Source: a bacterium (GTDB lineage Bacteria; Planctomycetota; UBA11346). Taken from it: DNA of 24,662 nucleotides. Each line of letters begins with the position of its first letter. Position 1 is the first letter of the stretch. The translations under genes and the position numbers were made by a program. The notes under the pieces were generated by a model, which worked only from the letters and a program-made list of their open reading frames with translations, was not told the DNA's origin and searched no databases. This document shows positions 15,972 to 24,513 of this stretch, in pieces. The DNA lies in contig JAIFKN010000286.1 of assembly GCA_020049615.1 (NCBI GenBank), forward strand, positions 1-24,662, written 5' to 3'.

Positions 15972-16819
15972 GCGCCAGCACCGTCCCGGGACTGCGCCTG
16001 GTGGTGGTGGTGGAGAACCGCTCCGCCCATGGTTGCGCCGGCGCGCATGGCCTGGCCGTCTGGCTGGAGGTCGGCGGGGCGGTGGTGCTGGTCGATACCG
16101 GGCCCGATCCCGCCCTGCTGGCCGCCAACGCCGCCGTTCTCGGCCTGGACCTCGCCCGGGTGGGGACGGTGGTGCTCAGCCACGGCCACGACGACCACAG
16201 CGGCGGTCTGCCGGCGGTGGTTGCGGCGCGGGCGGGCCGCTCCCTGACCGTGGTTCTGCATCCCGCCGCCTACCGCGCCCGCTTCAGCCGCCGCACCGGC
16301 GCGCCGCGTGCGATCGGCCTGCCTGCCGCGAGCCAGGCCGCGCTGCGCGCCCCGGGCGTCGCGGTCGTCGCCTCGGCCGGCCCGACCAGCGTCGTGCCGG
16401 GGGTCTGGGCGACCGGCGAGATCGTGCGCCGGCATCCGCTGCTGGGCGAACCGCATCTGGTGCTGGATGCCGAGGGCCGGTACGCCGACCCGCTGGAGGA
16501 CGACCAGGCGGTGGTCGTCGATACGTCGCACGGACTCGCGGTGGTCTGCGGCTGCGCCCACGCCGGACCGGTCAACACCCTGGAAGCCATCGCGGCCCTC
16601 CGTCCCGGCGAACCGGTCGCGCTGCTCGTCGGCGGCCTGCATCTGGGTCCGGTCGCCGAACCGGTCCTCGAGCAGCTGTGCGTCGATCTCGGCCGCTACC
16701 GCCTCGCCCGCTGCGCCATCGGGCATTGCACCGGCGAGCTGGCCGAGCGCGTCTTCGCCCGTCGCCTCGGCGGCGGCGTCGCCACGCTGGCGTGCGGAAC
16801 CCGCCTGGAGATCCCGTGA
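15968..16819 (+). CDS. Metallo-beta-lactamase-fold protein, dihydropterin/beta-RFA-phosphate synthase-like subfamily
   Basis: The 283-residue protein has the zinc-site motif SHGHDDHSGG (H72, H74, D76, H77), an upstream LVDTGPD strand, VVCGCAHAGPVNTLEAI, VGGLHLG and a GHCTGE end. This arrangement matches the subfamily annotated as 7,8-dihydropterin-6-methyl-4-(beta-D-ribofuranosyl)-aminobenzene-5'-phosphate synthase. Biochemical support for that name in bacteria is thin, so a hydrolase acting on a pterin or another small molecule is all that is supported. It is coupled on both sides (ATGA upstream, GTGA downstream to trmO). Confidence 0.88.
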   Translation: MSASTVPGLRLVVVVENRSAHGCAGAHGLAVWLEVGGAVVLVDTGPDPALLAANAAVLGLDLARVGTVVLSHGHDDHSGGLPAVVAARAGRSLTVVLHPAAYRARFSRRTGAPRAIGLPAASQAALRAPGVAVVASAGPTSVVPGVWATGEIVRRHPLLGEPHLVLDAEGRYADPLEDDQAVVVDTSHGLAVVCGCAHAGPVNTLEAIAALRPGEPVALLVGGLHLGPVAEPVLEQLCVDLGRYRLARCAIGHCTGELAERVFARRLGGGVATLACGTRLEIP

Positions 16820-17301
16820 ACGAGACCCTCGCCATCGAACCCATCGGCGTGATCAGATCGCCGTTCAGCGACCCCCTGGACATGCCCATCCAGTCCAGCG
16901 AGTCCGGCCAGCACCGCGGCACCGCCATCATCGTCCCGGCCTGGGCCGGCGGGCTGGCGGATCTGCAGGGATTCGAACGGATCTGGCTGCTGTGGTGGGC
17001 GCACCGCGGCCGGGCCGCCGAGCCGCTGGCGACGCCCTTCCGTGACAGCCGGCCGCGTGGCGTCTTCGCCACCCGCGTGCCGGTGCGGCCCAACCCCATC
17101 GCCATGTCCTGCGTCCGCCTGCTGGCGGTGCACGGCGATCGGATCGAGTTCGCCGGCGTCGACATGCTCGACGGAACGCCGCTCATCGACATCAAGCCCT
17201 ATGTCTGGCGCTGGGACGCCTATCCGGGCCTGCGTTCCGGCTGGTATGACGAGGCTGGCCGGCCCGATGCGCTGGCCGATCGGCGTTTCGCGAGTCCCTG
17301 A
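16816..17301 (+). CDS. trmO: TrmO/TsaA-like tRNA (t6A37)-methyltransferase family protein
   Basis: The 161-residue protein is a single UPF0066/TsaA domain. Visible motifs are IGVIRSPF at the start, LADLQGFERIWLLWW, the SAM-binding-region motif RPRGVFATRVPVRPNPIAMS, and LLDG-type MLDGTPLIDIKPYVWRWD. TrmO uses SAM to methylate N6 of t6A37 in tRNAs. The shorter length is typical of the archaeal-like form, which lacks the C-terminal extension of E. coli TrmO. Relatives near molybdenum or radical SAM genes may have other substrates. The start is GTG 16816 (GTGA overlap with the upstream stop). Confidence 0.85.
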   Translation: MNETLAIEPIGVIRSPFSDPLDMPIQSSESGQHRGTAIIVPAWAGGLADLQGFERIWLLWWAHRGRAAEPLATPFRDSRPRGVFATRVPVRPNPIAMSCVRLLAVHGDRIEFAGVDMLDGTPLIDIKPYVWRWDAYPGLRSGWYDEAGRPDALADRRFASP

Positions 17302-17323
17302 GCCCGTTGCCTGGACGCGCGGC

Positions 17324-17349
17324 GGCGGATCATCCTGGGATGATCCGCC
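17324..17349 (+). promoter_or_regulatory. Perfect 11-bp hairpin covering a start codon
   Basis: GGCGGATCATC (17324-17334) and GATGATCCGCC (17339-17349) are exact reverse complements around the loop CTGG. The ATG of the downstream TPR gene (17340-17342) lies inside the 3' arm, and any Shine-Dalgarno would lie in the 5' arm. In RNA this would block initiation unless opened, so translational control is plausible. It could instead serve as an end-of-operon structure after trmO, but no T tract follows. Confidence 0.55.
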
Positions 17350-18752
17350 TCTTCGCGCTCGTCCTGGCTGCCTGCCTGCTGTCTGCCGCCGAGCCTGCCC
17401 CGGCCACGCCGCTGCTCGACCGGGCCATCGCCCTCAACCTGGTGCAGGAGCCCGAACTCGACCGCGCCGCGCTGCGCCGCGGCTTCTCCGAGCTGTGCGC
17501 CAAGGCGCGGCCGGACCTCGCCGCCGCCGCGGACGCGCAGGCCAAGATAGCGGTGCTCAACCGCATCCTGCTGGCTGAGCGCCAGGTGAGCTACCTCTCC
17601 AACCTGTACTGGCGCGATGCCACGCTGGCGGCGGCGGTGCTGCGTGGGCAGGCCAACTGCCTCGGCACCAGCACGCTCTACGTCCTGGCCGGCGAGGAGC
17701 TGGGCCTGCCGATCCGCCTGGTCATCGTCCCGCGCCACGCCTTCGTCCGCTGGGATGATGGGGGCGAGCGCATCAACATCGAGACCACCGCGGGCGGGCG
17801 CGAGATCCCCGACGCATACTACCTGCGCGAGATCGAACCGGCCGAGGCGCTGGCCATGCGCTACGGCAGCAGCCTCGACCGCGACGGGTTCCTCGCTGAG
17901 CTCACCGAGGCGGCGATGCACCACCGCTACGCCGCCGGCGATCTGGCGGAAGCGCGCACGCTGCTGCTGGAGGTCGAACGGCTGGCGCCCTGGCGGGCCG
18001 ACCTCCGGCTCAGCCACATCGCGATCAACGCCGACATCACCAAGGACCGCCAGGCCGCCCGCCGGCAGATCGTCGAACTGCTGCAGCAGGACCCGCCGGA
18101 CTCGGTCGCCACCGGCGCGCTGTGCTGGCTGGCCGAGGACGCCGGGGCGCGGCAGCAGCCGCAGCAGCAGCGCGAGATCCTGCTGCAGGCCTTCAAGCGC
18201 GCGCCGCGCAGCCAGGTCCAGCTCGTCCTGCAGTCCCTGGCCTTCTGCCACCGCACGCTGAAGGACTGGCGCGGGGCGGTCCGCTACTACGAGCTGGTCC
18301 TCGCCTGCACCGAGCCGAACGATCCGGCCCGCGCCGGGCAGCTCTACAACTACGCCATCCTGCTGAAGAACGACGGGCGGATCCCCGAGGCGCTGGCCGC
18401 CATCGACCAGGCCCTGGGCCAGAATCCCGAGAGCTGGAACCTGCAGGTGCTGAAGGCGGGCTACCTCTGCCTGTCCGGCCAGGTGGAGGCGGGCAAGGCG
18501 CTGTACGCCACGGTCAGGCCGCCGCGCGCCGACGCCGAGTTCTGGGCCAACATGCAGGCCTGGTTCTGCGCCGTCAGCGACCAGCGCGAGGAGTTCTACC
18601 GCCTCTTCGCCGTCGCGCTGGCGTCCGCGCACAGCGAACGGGCGCTCAACTGGATCGAGCAGGACGTCGACCTCGACCGCTACCGCGACGAGCCCGAGTT
18701 CCGGCGCCTGCTCGACGAGCACCGTCCCCGCCTGCTGGGCGAGAAGCCGTAG
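17340..18752 (+). CDS. Exported transglutaminase-like/TPR repeat protein
   Basis: The 470-residue protein starts with a signal peptide (MIRLFALVLAACLLSAA, cleavage probably before Glu-Pro), so it should act outside the cytoplasm. Residues about 60-150 resemble a SirB1/transglutaminase-like domain with a possible catalytic Cys107 (GQANCLGTSTLYVLAGEELGL) and His133 (VPRHAFVRW). The remainder consists of TPR-like helical repeats (for example AVRYYELVLACTEPNDPARAGQLYNYAILLKNDGRIPEALAAIDQAL). Such proteins usually scaffold protein interactions; no specific role is visible. ATG 17340 is chosen because it starts the signal peptide. A TTG at 17307 would add 11 poorly conserved residues. It converges on mogA with 4 nt between the stops. 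Confidence 0.8.
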   Translation: MIRLFALVLAACLLSAAEPAPATPLLDRAIALNLVQEPELDRAALRRGFSELCAKARPDLAAAADAQAKIAVLNRILLAERQVSYLSNLYWRDATLAAAVLRGQANCLGTSTLYVLAGEELGLPIRLVIVPRHAFVRWDDGGERINIETTAGGREIPDAYYLREIEPAEALAMRYGSSLDRDGFLAELTEAAMHHRYAAGDLAEARTLLLEVERLAPWRADLRLSHIAINADITKDRQAARRQIVELLQQDPPDSVATGALCWLAEDAGARQQPQQQREILLQAFKRAPRSQVQLVLQSLAFCHRTLKDWRGAVRYYELVLACTEPNDPARAGQLYNYAILLKNDGRIPEALAAIDQALGQNPESWNLQVLKAGYLCLSGQVEAGKALYATVRPPRADAEFWANMQAWFCAVSDQREEFYRLFAVALASAHSERALNWIEQDVDLDRYRDEPEFRRLLDEHRPRLLGEKP

Positions 18753-18756
18753 GCGC

Positions 18757-19287
18757 TCAACCGCTGCGCGGCCGGAACGCGGCGAGCACTGCCGGTTCGG
18801 TCTCCAGGCGCGCGCCGCCGATCAGGTCGAGGCAGTAGGGCACCGCCGGGAACACCGCGTCGAGGCAGGTGCGGATGGCGCTCGGCTTGCCCGGCAGGTT
18901 GATGATCAGGCAGGTGCCGCGCAGGCCGGCGGTCTGGCGCGAGAGGATCGCAGTCGGCACCTCGCGCAGGCTGACCGAACGCATGAGCTCGCCGAAGCCC
19001 GGCATCATCCGTTGGCACACCGCCTCGGTCGCCTCGGGCGTGACGTCGCGCGGTGACGGCCCGGTGCCGCCGGTGGTGACGATCAGCGAGCAGCCCTCCA
19101 GGTCGGCGAGCTCGCACAGCGTGCGCTCGATCTGCGGCTGTTCGTCGGGGATGACGCGGGCGACCGCCTCCCATGGGCTGGTCAGGTAGGCCTGCAGCGT
19201 CGCGACGATGGCCGGGCCGCCCTTGTCCTCGTAGATCCCGGCGCTGGCGCGGTCGCTGACCGTGACGATGCCGATGCGCGCGCTCAT
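18757..19287 (-). CDS. mogA: Molybdopterin adenylyltransferase MogA
   Basis: The 176-residue protein has the MoaB/MogA fold with typical start [27 protein letters not shown] and the molybdopterin-binding motif [18 protein letters not shown], followed by [15 protein letters not shown]. MogA adenylates molybdopterin before MoeA inserts molybdate. The YEDKGGPAI segment favours MogA over MoaB, although the two are hard to separate by eye. The ATG overlaps the moaC stop (ATGA). It is the last gene of the operon. Confidence 0.92.
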   Translation of the reverse strand: MSARIGIVTVSDRASAGIYEDKGGPAIVATLQAYLTSPWEAVARVIPDEQPQIERTLCELADLEGCSLIVTTGGTGPSPRDVTPEATEAVCQRMMPGFGELMRSVSLREVPTAILSRQTAGLRGTCLIINLPGKPSAIRTCLDAVFPAVPYCLDLIGGARLETEPAVLAAFRPRSG

Positions 19288-19760
19288 GCCCGCCGCCAGG
19301 CACCGCTGCGGCCGCCGGACTTGGCCTCCAGCCGGACGGCGTCGATGACCATGCCGCGGTCGAGCGCCTTGCACATGTCGTAGACGGTCAGCGCCGCGAC
19401 CGACGCGGCGGTGAGGGCCTCCATCTCCACACCGGTGCGGCCGGCGAGGCTGGCGGTGGCGCTGATGCGCACCTCGGCGCGGCCGAGCACGAGATCGACC
19501 TCGACCGCGTCGAGTCCGAGGCTGTGGCACAGCGGGATCAACTCGGCGGTGCGCTTGGCAGCCTGGATCCCGGCGATGCGCGCCACCGCCAGGACATCGC
19601 CCTTGGCCACCGCCTGGCGGCGGATCGCGCGCACCACCGCGGCGGTGGTGCGGACCACGGCGCTGGCAGTGGCGCTGCGGCTGGTCATCGGCTTGGCTCC
19701 GACGTCGACCATGCGGGCGTGGCCCTTGGCGTCGAGGTGGGTGAAGCTCAGCGTGGCCAT
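19284..19760 (-). CDS. moaC: Cyclic pyranopterin monophosphate synthase MoaC
   Basis: The 158-residue protein is a complete MoaC. It contains [74 protein letters not shown] and the C-terminal KSGGRSG. MoaC converts the MoaA product 3',8-cH2GTP to cPMP. The LIPLCHSL motif has Ser where most have Pro. It overlaps moeA by 13 nt and mogA by 4 nt. Confidence 0.96.
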   Translation of the reverse strand: MATLSFTHLDAKGHARMVDVGAKPMTSRSATASAVVRTTAAVVRAIRRQAVAKGDVLAVARIAGIQAAKRTAELIPLCHSLGLDAVEVDLVLGRAEVRISATASLAGRTGVEMEALTAASVAALTVYDMCKALDRGMVIDAVRLEAKSGGRSGAWRRA

Positions 19761-20935
19761 GCGGCGGCTCCGATGCGGGTATAGGCGATTCCGGCGCCGG
19801 CGGGCTGGGCGGCGGCGCCCGGTTCGAGGCGGAGGTAGGCGTTGGCCTGGTGCGGCTGCACCAGGTCGGCGCTGGAGACCGGCGGCAGCGGCTGGACCGC
19901 GTCGCCTTGCACCCGCGCCGGCAGGAACCAGGTGCGGTCCTTGTTCTCCGGCAGGGCCGCAGCCAGCACACCACGTCCGCCGAGCGGCACGTGGCCGAGG
20001 CCGGCGAGGCGGCGCAGCGCCGGGATGGCGTAGCGGCAGGCGCAGAGGTGCGCGGCGAGCGGATTGCCGGGCAGGCCGAACAGCAGCTGCCGGCCGCGCC
20101 GCGCCAGCAGCAGCGGCTTGCCCGGGCGCTGCGCCACCTTGTGCAGCAGCGTCTCGGCGCCGAGGCGGGCGAGCGCGCCGGGCACCTCGTCGTGGGTGCC
20201 GGCGGAGACTCCGCCGCTCAACACCACCACGTCGGCCCCCTCCAGCGACCGCAGGCAGGCGAGCAGCGCCCCGGGGTCGTCGGCCACGGTGCGGCAGGTG
20301 GCGGCGAGGCCGGCTTCCTCGAACAGGGCGGCCAGCATCGGGCCGTTGCTGTCGCGGATCTGGCCGGGCCGCGACGGATCGCCGGTCAGCTCGCTGCCGG
20401 TGGTCACCACCGCCACCAGCGGCCGCGGCAGTACAGCCAGCTCGCGCAGGCCGACGCCGATCGCCGCGGCCAGCGCCATCGGCGTCACCAGCGCGCCTGC
20501 CCGGGCCCACGGCGCTCCGGCGGCACATTCGGCGCCGCGCGCGACGATGTTGGCGCCTGGGCGGATGCGCTCGGGCAGGACCACCCGTCCGCCCGTGCGC
20601 GTGGCCTGCTCGCCCGGGACCACGCCTTCCGCGCCGGCCGGCACCGGGGCTCCGGTCATGATCGGATGGGCCTGGCCCGGCTGCAGCGGCGCCCGCGCCG
20701 CGCCGTCGCCGGCGGCGATCTCGTCGAGGATGGCGACGCTGCGGCCGGCATCGGCCAGGCGCACGGCCCAGCCATCCATCATCGCGCGATCGAATGGCGG
20801 CAGGTCGGCTGCCGCCAGCGCGTCCTCGGCCAGCACCAGGCCGCGGCAGCGCTCGGGCGCGAGCCGCACCGCCGTCGGCTGCGGCACGGCGGCCAGCACC
20901 AGGGCGAGGGCCTCGTCGGGTTCGAGCAGGCTCAT
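19748..20935 (-). CDS. moeA: Molybdopterin molybdotransferase MoeA
   Basis: The 395-residue protein covers all MoeA domains. It shows [62 protein letters not shown], the [12 protein letters not shown] motif, [11 protein letters not shown], and a C-terminal domain IV (about 325-395). MoeA inserts molybdate into adenylated molybdopterin. The GSEL segment with following residues is slightly altered relative to the usual GDEL. The start [10 protein letters not shown] is chosen because the upstream 24 codons are the moaE end in another frame; its ATG overlaps the moaE stop (ATGA). Confidence 0.95.
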   Translation of the reverse strand: MSLLEPDEALALVLAAVPQPTAVRLAPERCRGLVLAEDALAAADLPPFDRAMMDGWAVRLADAGRSVAILDEIAAGDGAARAPLQPGQAHPIMTGAPVPAGAEGVVPGEQATRTGGRVVLPERIRPGANIVARGAECAAGAPWARAGALVTPMALAAAIGVGLRELAVLPRPLVAVVTTGSELTGDPSRPGQIRDSNGPMLAALFEEAGLAATCRTVADDPGALLACLRSLEGADVVVLSGGVSAGTHDEVPGALARLGAETLLHKVAQRPGKPLLLARRGRQLLFGLPGNPLAAHLCACRYAIPALRRLAGLGHVPLGGRGVLAAALPENKDRTWFLPARVQGDAVQPLPPVSSADLVQPHQANAYLRLEPGAAAQPAGAGIAYTRIGAAAWPR

Positions 20936-21369
20936 GGGCCCTCCGGGCGCAGGACGGCGCCCTGGCTCCACTCCACCGCGCCGTCGGCGAAGGTCTCGCG
21001 CTTCCACACCGGCACGCGGGCCTTGATCTCATCCATGATCCAGGCGCAGGCGGCGAAGGCCTCGCCGCGGTGCGCAGCGGCGGCGCCGACCCACACCGCC
21101 GCTTCGCCGACCTCGAGGTGGCCGGTGCGGTGGCAGGCGCAGGCGGCGAGCAGCGGCCAGCGCTGGCGCGCGGCGGCGAGGATCCCACGGCCGACGCCGA
21201 GCGCGAGCGGGGCGTAACCCTGATAGTCGAGGTGGCGCACGGCGCGGCCCTGGTGGTGGTCGCGCACCACGCCCTCGAACACGACCAGGCCGCCGGCCTG
21301 GGGGTGATCGAGGCGACGGCGCCAGGCGGCGCCATCGATCGGCTGGTCGGTGATGGCGAAGTCGTCCAC
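20932..21369 (-). CDS. moaE: Molybdopterin synthase large subunit MoaE
   Basis: The 145-residue protein has the MoaE pattern: ITDQPID start, [53 protein letters not shown], and the catalytic-region motif [16 protein letters not shown]. With MoaD it converts cPMP to molybdopterin. The start is taken as GTG 21369, one base after the moaD stop; a longer in-frame start at 21414 would overlap moaD by 44 nt and has no Shine-Dalgarno. Confidence 0.93.
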   Translation of the reverse strand: MDDFAITDQPIDGAAWRRRLDHPQAGGLVVFEGVVRDHHQGRAVRHLDYQGYAPLALGVGRGILAAARQRWPLLAACACHRTGHLEVGEAAVWVGAAAAHRGEAFAACAWIMDEIKARVPVWKRETFADGAVEWSQGAVLRPEGP

Positions 21370-21370
21370 C

Positions 21371-21610
21371 TCAGCCGCCCGAGACCGGGGGGAGGAATAC
21401 GACGGTGCACCCATCGGTCAGCGGCGCGTCCCAGCGCACCATGGCCTCATCGATCGCCGGCATGATGCTGCGCTCCGGCAGGGTCAGGCCGTGGCGCGCG
21501 GCCAGCTCCGCGTACAGCCCGCGGGGCGTGGCGGCGGCGGTCGCGACCCGCTCGCGGTCGAGGCCGCGCTGGTCGCGCAGATGAGCGAACCACAGGACGG
21601 TCACGTCCAT
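21371..21610 (-). CDS. moaD: Molybdopterin synthase sulfur carrier subunit MoaD
   Basis: The 79-residue ubiquitin-like protein begins [14 protein letters not shown] and ends with the required Gly-Gly (VFLPPVSGG), the site of thiocarboxylation. [21 protein letters not shown] is the standard MoaD end. It starts 1 nt after the moaA stop and lies before moaE, so the two synthase subunits are made together. No MoeB-type activating enzyme is in the window. Confidence 0.95.
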   Translation of the reverse strand: MDVTVLWFAHLRDQRGLDRERVATAAATPRGLYAELAARHGLTLPERSIMPAIDEAMVRWDAPLTDGCTVVFLPPVSGG

Positions 21611-21611
21611 G

Positions 21612-22532
21612 TCAGCCTCCGATCGCGGCCATCACCGCGGTGCGGCGGAAGCGCTCCGGCGCGGCCTTGGCGGCGACGGCGCGGCGGATGGCAGCGAGGA
21701 GGCCGTCGAGATCGCCCGCCCGCAGCGGCGCCAGCAGGTCGGTGCCGGGGCCGTCGAACAGGCAGGTGTGCAGCCGCCCCTGGCTGGTCAGGCGGATGCG
21801 ATCGCAGGTGGCGCAGAACGGATCGCTGACCGTGGTGATGAAGCCGAGGGTGGTGGCGGCGGGATCGACGCCGGCGATGGTCCACACCCGGCTGGTCGGC
21901 TCGTCGCGGGCCGGTTCCTCGCGGATGTCCAGGCCGCCGGCGCGCAGCCGCTGCTGCAGCGCGGCGCTGGCGACGTGCCGCTCCGCCCAGCCGGCCTGCG
22001 CCTCGCCGATGTCCATCAGCTCGATGAAGCGCAGGTGCGCCCCCTCGGCGATGGCCAGCCGGGCCAGGGCGACCGGATCGGTGTCGACGGTGGCGACGGC
22101 ATTGAGCTTGAGCGGGGCGAAGCCGAGGCGGCGGGCGGCGCGGATGGCGGCGAGCACGGCGGCGAAGCGGTCGCGGCGGGCGGCGCGGCGGAAGCCGTCG
22201 GCGTCGGCGGCATCGAGGCTGAGGTTCAGGCGGGAGAGGCCGGCGGCGCGCAGTCCCGGGAGCTGTTCGGCGAGGAGCACGCCGTTGCTGGTCAGGCCGA
22301 CGGTCGGCACCAGCCAGGCGGCGGTGCGGACGTGCTGCTCCAGGGTCGGGCACAGCGTCGGCTCGCCGCCAGTCAGGCGGATCTTCGCCACCGGGACGGC
22401 AGCGCAGACCGCGCCGATCAGCCGGTCGAGCTCGGCCGGGGCGGCGCGGGACGGCGCGAAGCGCGCGTCCTCGGGCAGGCAGTAGGTGCAACGCAGGTTG
22501 CAGCGGTCGGTGACCGACACGCGGAGGTACAT
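21612..22532 (-). CDS. moaA: GTP 3',8-cyclase MoaA
   Basis: The 306-residue radical SAM enzyme starts the Moco pathway by cyclising GTP. It shows the CX3CX2C motif in VTDRCNLRCTYCLPE, a LTGGEPTL strand, and the MoaA-specific second cluster CX2CX13C (FCATCDRIRLTSQGRLHTC). It ends in Ile-Gly-Gly like other MoaA proteins. ATG 22532 has AAAGGA in front and is preferred. A GTG at 22604 would add 24 residues but lacks a ribosome-binding site and would cover the structured leader. The gene opens the moa operon after a 135-nt gap. Confidence 0.94.
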   Translation of the reverse strand: MYLRVSVTDRCNLRCTYCLPEDARFAPSRAAPAELDRLIGAVCAAVPVAKIRLTGGEPTLCPTLEQHVRTAAWLVPTVGLTSNGVLLAEQLPGLRAAGLSRLNLSLDAADADGFRRAARRDRFAAVLAAIRAARRLGFAPLKLNAVATVDTDPVALARLAIAEGAHLRFIELMDIGEAQAGWAERHVASAALQQRLRAGGLDIREEPARDEPTSRVWTIAGVDPAATTLGFITTVSDPFCATCDRIRLTSQGRLHTCLFDGPGTDLLAPLRAGDLDGLLAAIRRAVAAKAAPERFRRTAVMAAIGG

Positions 22533-22667
22533 CAGGTCCTTTCCTCGGTCCCCGGTCGGGGACGTCGCGGGAGGCGGAGCCGTTTCCGGCCCCACCCCGG
22601 CCACTGCGCCATGGCCCGGACGGGCTGTAGGCGAGGCGGCTCGGATCGTCAGGTTGTCAGGCCCGGG
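22533..22667 (-). promoter_or_regulatory. Structured moaA leader, possible Moco riboswitch
   Basis: The 135-nt minus-strand leader folds into at least three hairpins. One, at 22575-22594, has eight pairs closed by a GAAA tetraloop; two of the pairs are G-U, which works only in the minus-strand RNA. A second (GTCCCC/GGGGAC, 22548-22563) lies close to the ribosome-binding site. A third (GCCC/GGGC) is at 22614-22625. CCGCCTC occurs twice (about 22633-22639 and 22570-22576). Length, GNRA loop, repeated GCCTC and position before moaA resemble the Moco riboswitch as I remember it; I could not run a covariance search. Confidence 0.4.
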
Positions 22668-23975
22668 TCAGCAGCCTTCCCGTTTCTTCTTCTTCTTCGG
22701 CGGGGCCGGGGCGGCGGGATCGGCGGCTGGCGCCGGGGTGGCGGCAGGATCGGCGGCTGGCGCCGGGGTGGCGGCAGGATCGGCCGGTGGGTCGGCTGCG
22801 GGCGGGGGCGGTGCCGGCAGGGTCTCCGGCCCGGCGGGCTTGTCCACACCGGCACTGCGAGGTTGGCCGCCGAAGTGCCGGCTGACCTCTGCGCGCCTGG
22901 AGGCCGCCTCCCGCGGTTGCAGAACCGGGTTCAGCACGCGCTCCTTCCAGCCGTCGAGGCCGTCCTCCAGGCTGTAGACGCGCAGGCCCCGGGCCTTGAG
23001 CAGGACCCAGGCCTGGGCGCCGGCCACGCCGTTGTCGGCGTAGAGCAGGTAGCCGTCGTCGGCGCGCAGGTCGGCGGCGCCGAGCTGCGCCAGCGGGATG
23101 TTCTCCGCCCCCGGAATGTGGTAGGCGGCGTAGGCCGACGGCTCGCGCAGATCGATCAGGCGCAGCTCGTTGCTGCCGGCGATCAGGCGGTCGGCGAGAT
23201 CCTCGGCCGCGATGCGGTCGCCCTTGCCGGCGACCAACCGCGAGAGCTCGGCGGTGTCCAGCGTGGCCTTCGACCCGCGGTAGGGGTTGCCGAGCACGGC
23301 AGCCAGGGCGCCGGCGAGCAGCAGGCCGCCGACCACCAGGCGGGCTGGGGTCAGCCCCGTGCCGCCGAGCAGCGGGCGCGAACCGGGCTCGGTGCCGGTC
23401 GCTTTCGCCTCGCCCCATTCCGCGGCGACGAACATGCCGGCCGCCATCAGGCAGACGCCGAAGACGATGATGCCGTAGGGGATGTTGAAGAAGGCGGGCA
23501 GGGTCACCGCGCCCAGGCTCGCCGATTCGGCGATCGGCTGGATCGCCGGCCAGGCGAAACCGACCACGAACATGCCGGCGAAGAGGCCGAGCATGTAGAG
23601 CATGCCGTCGATGCGCCCGGTCGCGGCGCCGATCACCGAGGTGCCGGGGCAGTAGCCGCCGATGACGAAGCCGACGCCGAGGACCAGGCCGCCGACCAGG
23701 TTGGCGAGCAGCCGCGTCTCCTTCAGCGTCACCAGCGACAAGTCGAGCATGCCCAGCTGGGACAGCAGGGTCAGGCCGACCATCGCCGTGACGATGGCGG
23801 TGAACATGACCTTGAGCACCGACATGTCGCGGAAGTAGAACTGCGAGGCGAGCTTGCGGCTGCTGCCGAAGCCGGCGCGCTCGAGGAAGAAGCCGAAGGC
23901 GCCGCCGATGAGGAATGCCGCCAGCAGCGAGGCATCGTCGCCGAACAGGCCGTGTTTGAAGAAGGGTGCGTCCAT
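22668..23975 (-). CDS. YeeE/YedE (TsuA-like) membrane protein fused to a degenerate rhodanese domain
   Basis: The 435-residue protein begins with a YeeE/YedE sulfur-transport domain (about 1-185) containing the conserved GGYCPGTSVIGAA motif (C109), as in thiosulfate transporters. One further membrane helix (about 213-229) leads to a rhodanese-like domain (about 240-345: LRLIDLREPSAYAAYHIPGAENIPL). The loop that should carry the catalytic Cys reads YADNGVAGAQ, so Cys is absent and sulfurtransferase activity is unlikely. The tail (380-435) is a Pro/Ala/Asp repeat, five Lys and a final Cys. AAAGG precedes the ATG. It lies 10 nt after the partner YeeE gene. Confidence 0.9.
   Translation of the reverse strand: MDAPFFKHGLFGDDASLLAAFLIGGAFGFFLERAGFGSSRKLASQFYFRDMSVLKVMFTAIVTAMVGLTLLSQLGMLDLSLVTLKETRLLANLVGGLVLGVGFVIGGYCPGTSVIGAATGRIDGMLYMLGLFAGMFVVGFAWPAIQPIAESASLGAVTLPAFFNIPYGIIVFGVCLMAAGMFVAAEWGEAKATGTEPGSRPLLGGTGLTPARLVVGGLLLAGALAAVLGNPYRGSKATLDTAELSRLVAGKGDRIAAEDLADRLIAGSNELRLIDLREPSAYAAYHIPGAENIPLAQLGAADLRADDGYLLYADNGVAGAQAWVLLKARGLRVYSLEDGLDGWKERVLNPVLQPREAASRRAEVSRHFGGQPRSAGVDKPAGPETLPAPPPPAADPPADPAATPAPAADPAATPAPAADPAAPAPPKKKKKREGC
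22711..22784 (-). repeat. 30-bp in-frame tandem repeat, about 2.5 copies
   Basis: Units at 22711-22740 and 22741-22770 differ at one base, and a partial third copy runs to about 22784. Each unit encodes ten residues of the Pro/Ala/Asp tail (PAPAADPAAT). The repeat is inside a coding region, and its period is a multiple of three, so copy-number change alters tail length without shifting frame. Confidence 0.9.
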
Positions 23976-23985
23976 GGCGTGCCTT

Positions 23986-24498
23986 TCAGATCCACTGCTT
24001 GCGGAAGAAGTACGCGACGGCGTAACCGCCGCCGAAGACGCTGAACATGAACACCCAGCTGCCGAGGTTGAGCAACGCGCCGCCGGTCAGGGCCTGGCCG
24101 CTGGTGCAGCCGCCGCCGATGCGTGCGCCGATGGCCATGACCACGCCGCCGGCGAAGGCGAACAGCAGGCGCTTGCCGCGCGACCAGCGCGGCCCGTGCT
24201 CGGTGGTCAGCCGGCTGCGGTTGGCGATGAGTCCCGAGACCAGGCCGCCGGCGATGGCGCCCAGCACCTCCCAGGTCATCCACTCCTTGAGCGGGCTGCC
24301 GGCGTATTCGCTGAAGAAGCCGTTGCCGGCGACGTACTCGGGCGCCGCCGCCGCGACGCAGGTGGCGGCGCAGCTGGAGAAGGCGCTGGAGGAGCCCAGG
24401 CCCCAGCCCATCACCACGAAGGATGCGAGCAGGACCAGGCCCAGGCCGAAGCCGGCCAGGTAGGGGTTCATGTGCGGTTGTTCAGGCAGGTCGCTCAT
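23986..24498 (-). CDS. YeeE/YedE family sulfur transporter component
   Basis: The 170-residue membrane protein has four to five hydrophobic segments and the YeeE/YedE motif IGGGCTSGQALTGGALL (C131). It is a half-size partner of the longer YeeE protein downstream. Pairs of such half-transporters often adjoin sulfur-metabolism genes and are thought to import thiosulfate or related sulfur species. GGAG lies five bases before the ATG. Extra cysteines C43 and C47 sit in the first periplasmic/extracytoplasmic loop region and may be specific to this group. Confidence 0.88.
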   Translation of the reverse strand: MSDLPEQPHMNPYLAGFGLGLVLLASFVVMGWGLGSSSAFSSCAATCVAAAAPEYVAGNGFFSEYAGSPLKEWMTWEVLGAIAGGLVSGLIANRSRLTTEHGPRWSRGKRLLFAFAGGVVMAIGARIGGGCTSGQALTGGALLNLGSWVFMFSVFGGGYAVAYFFRKQWI

Positions 24499-24513
24499 GC
24501 GTGCTCCGGAAGT

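Noticed and set aside
19284..21410. 708-codon minus-strand frame ending in MoaC
   Set aside because: Only the MoaC part is real. The upstream portion is out of frame with moeA and moaE.
22711..22784. CRISPR-like repeat
   Set aside because: The 30-bp units are contiguous with no spacers and lie in frame inside a coding sequence.
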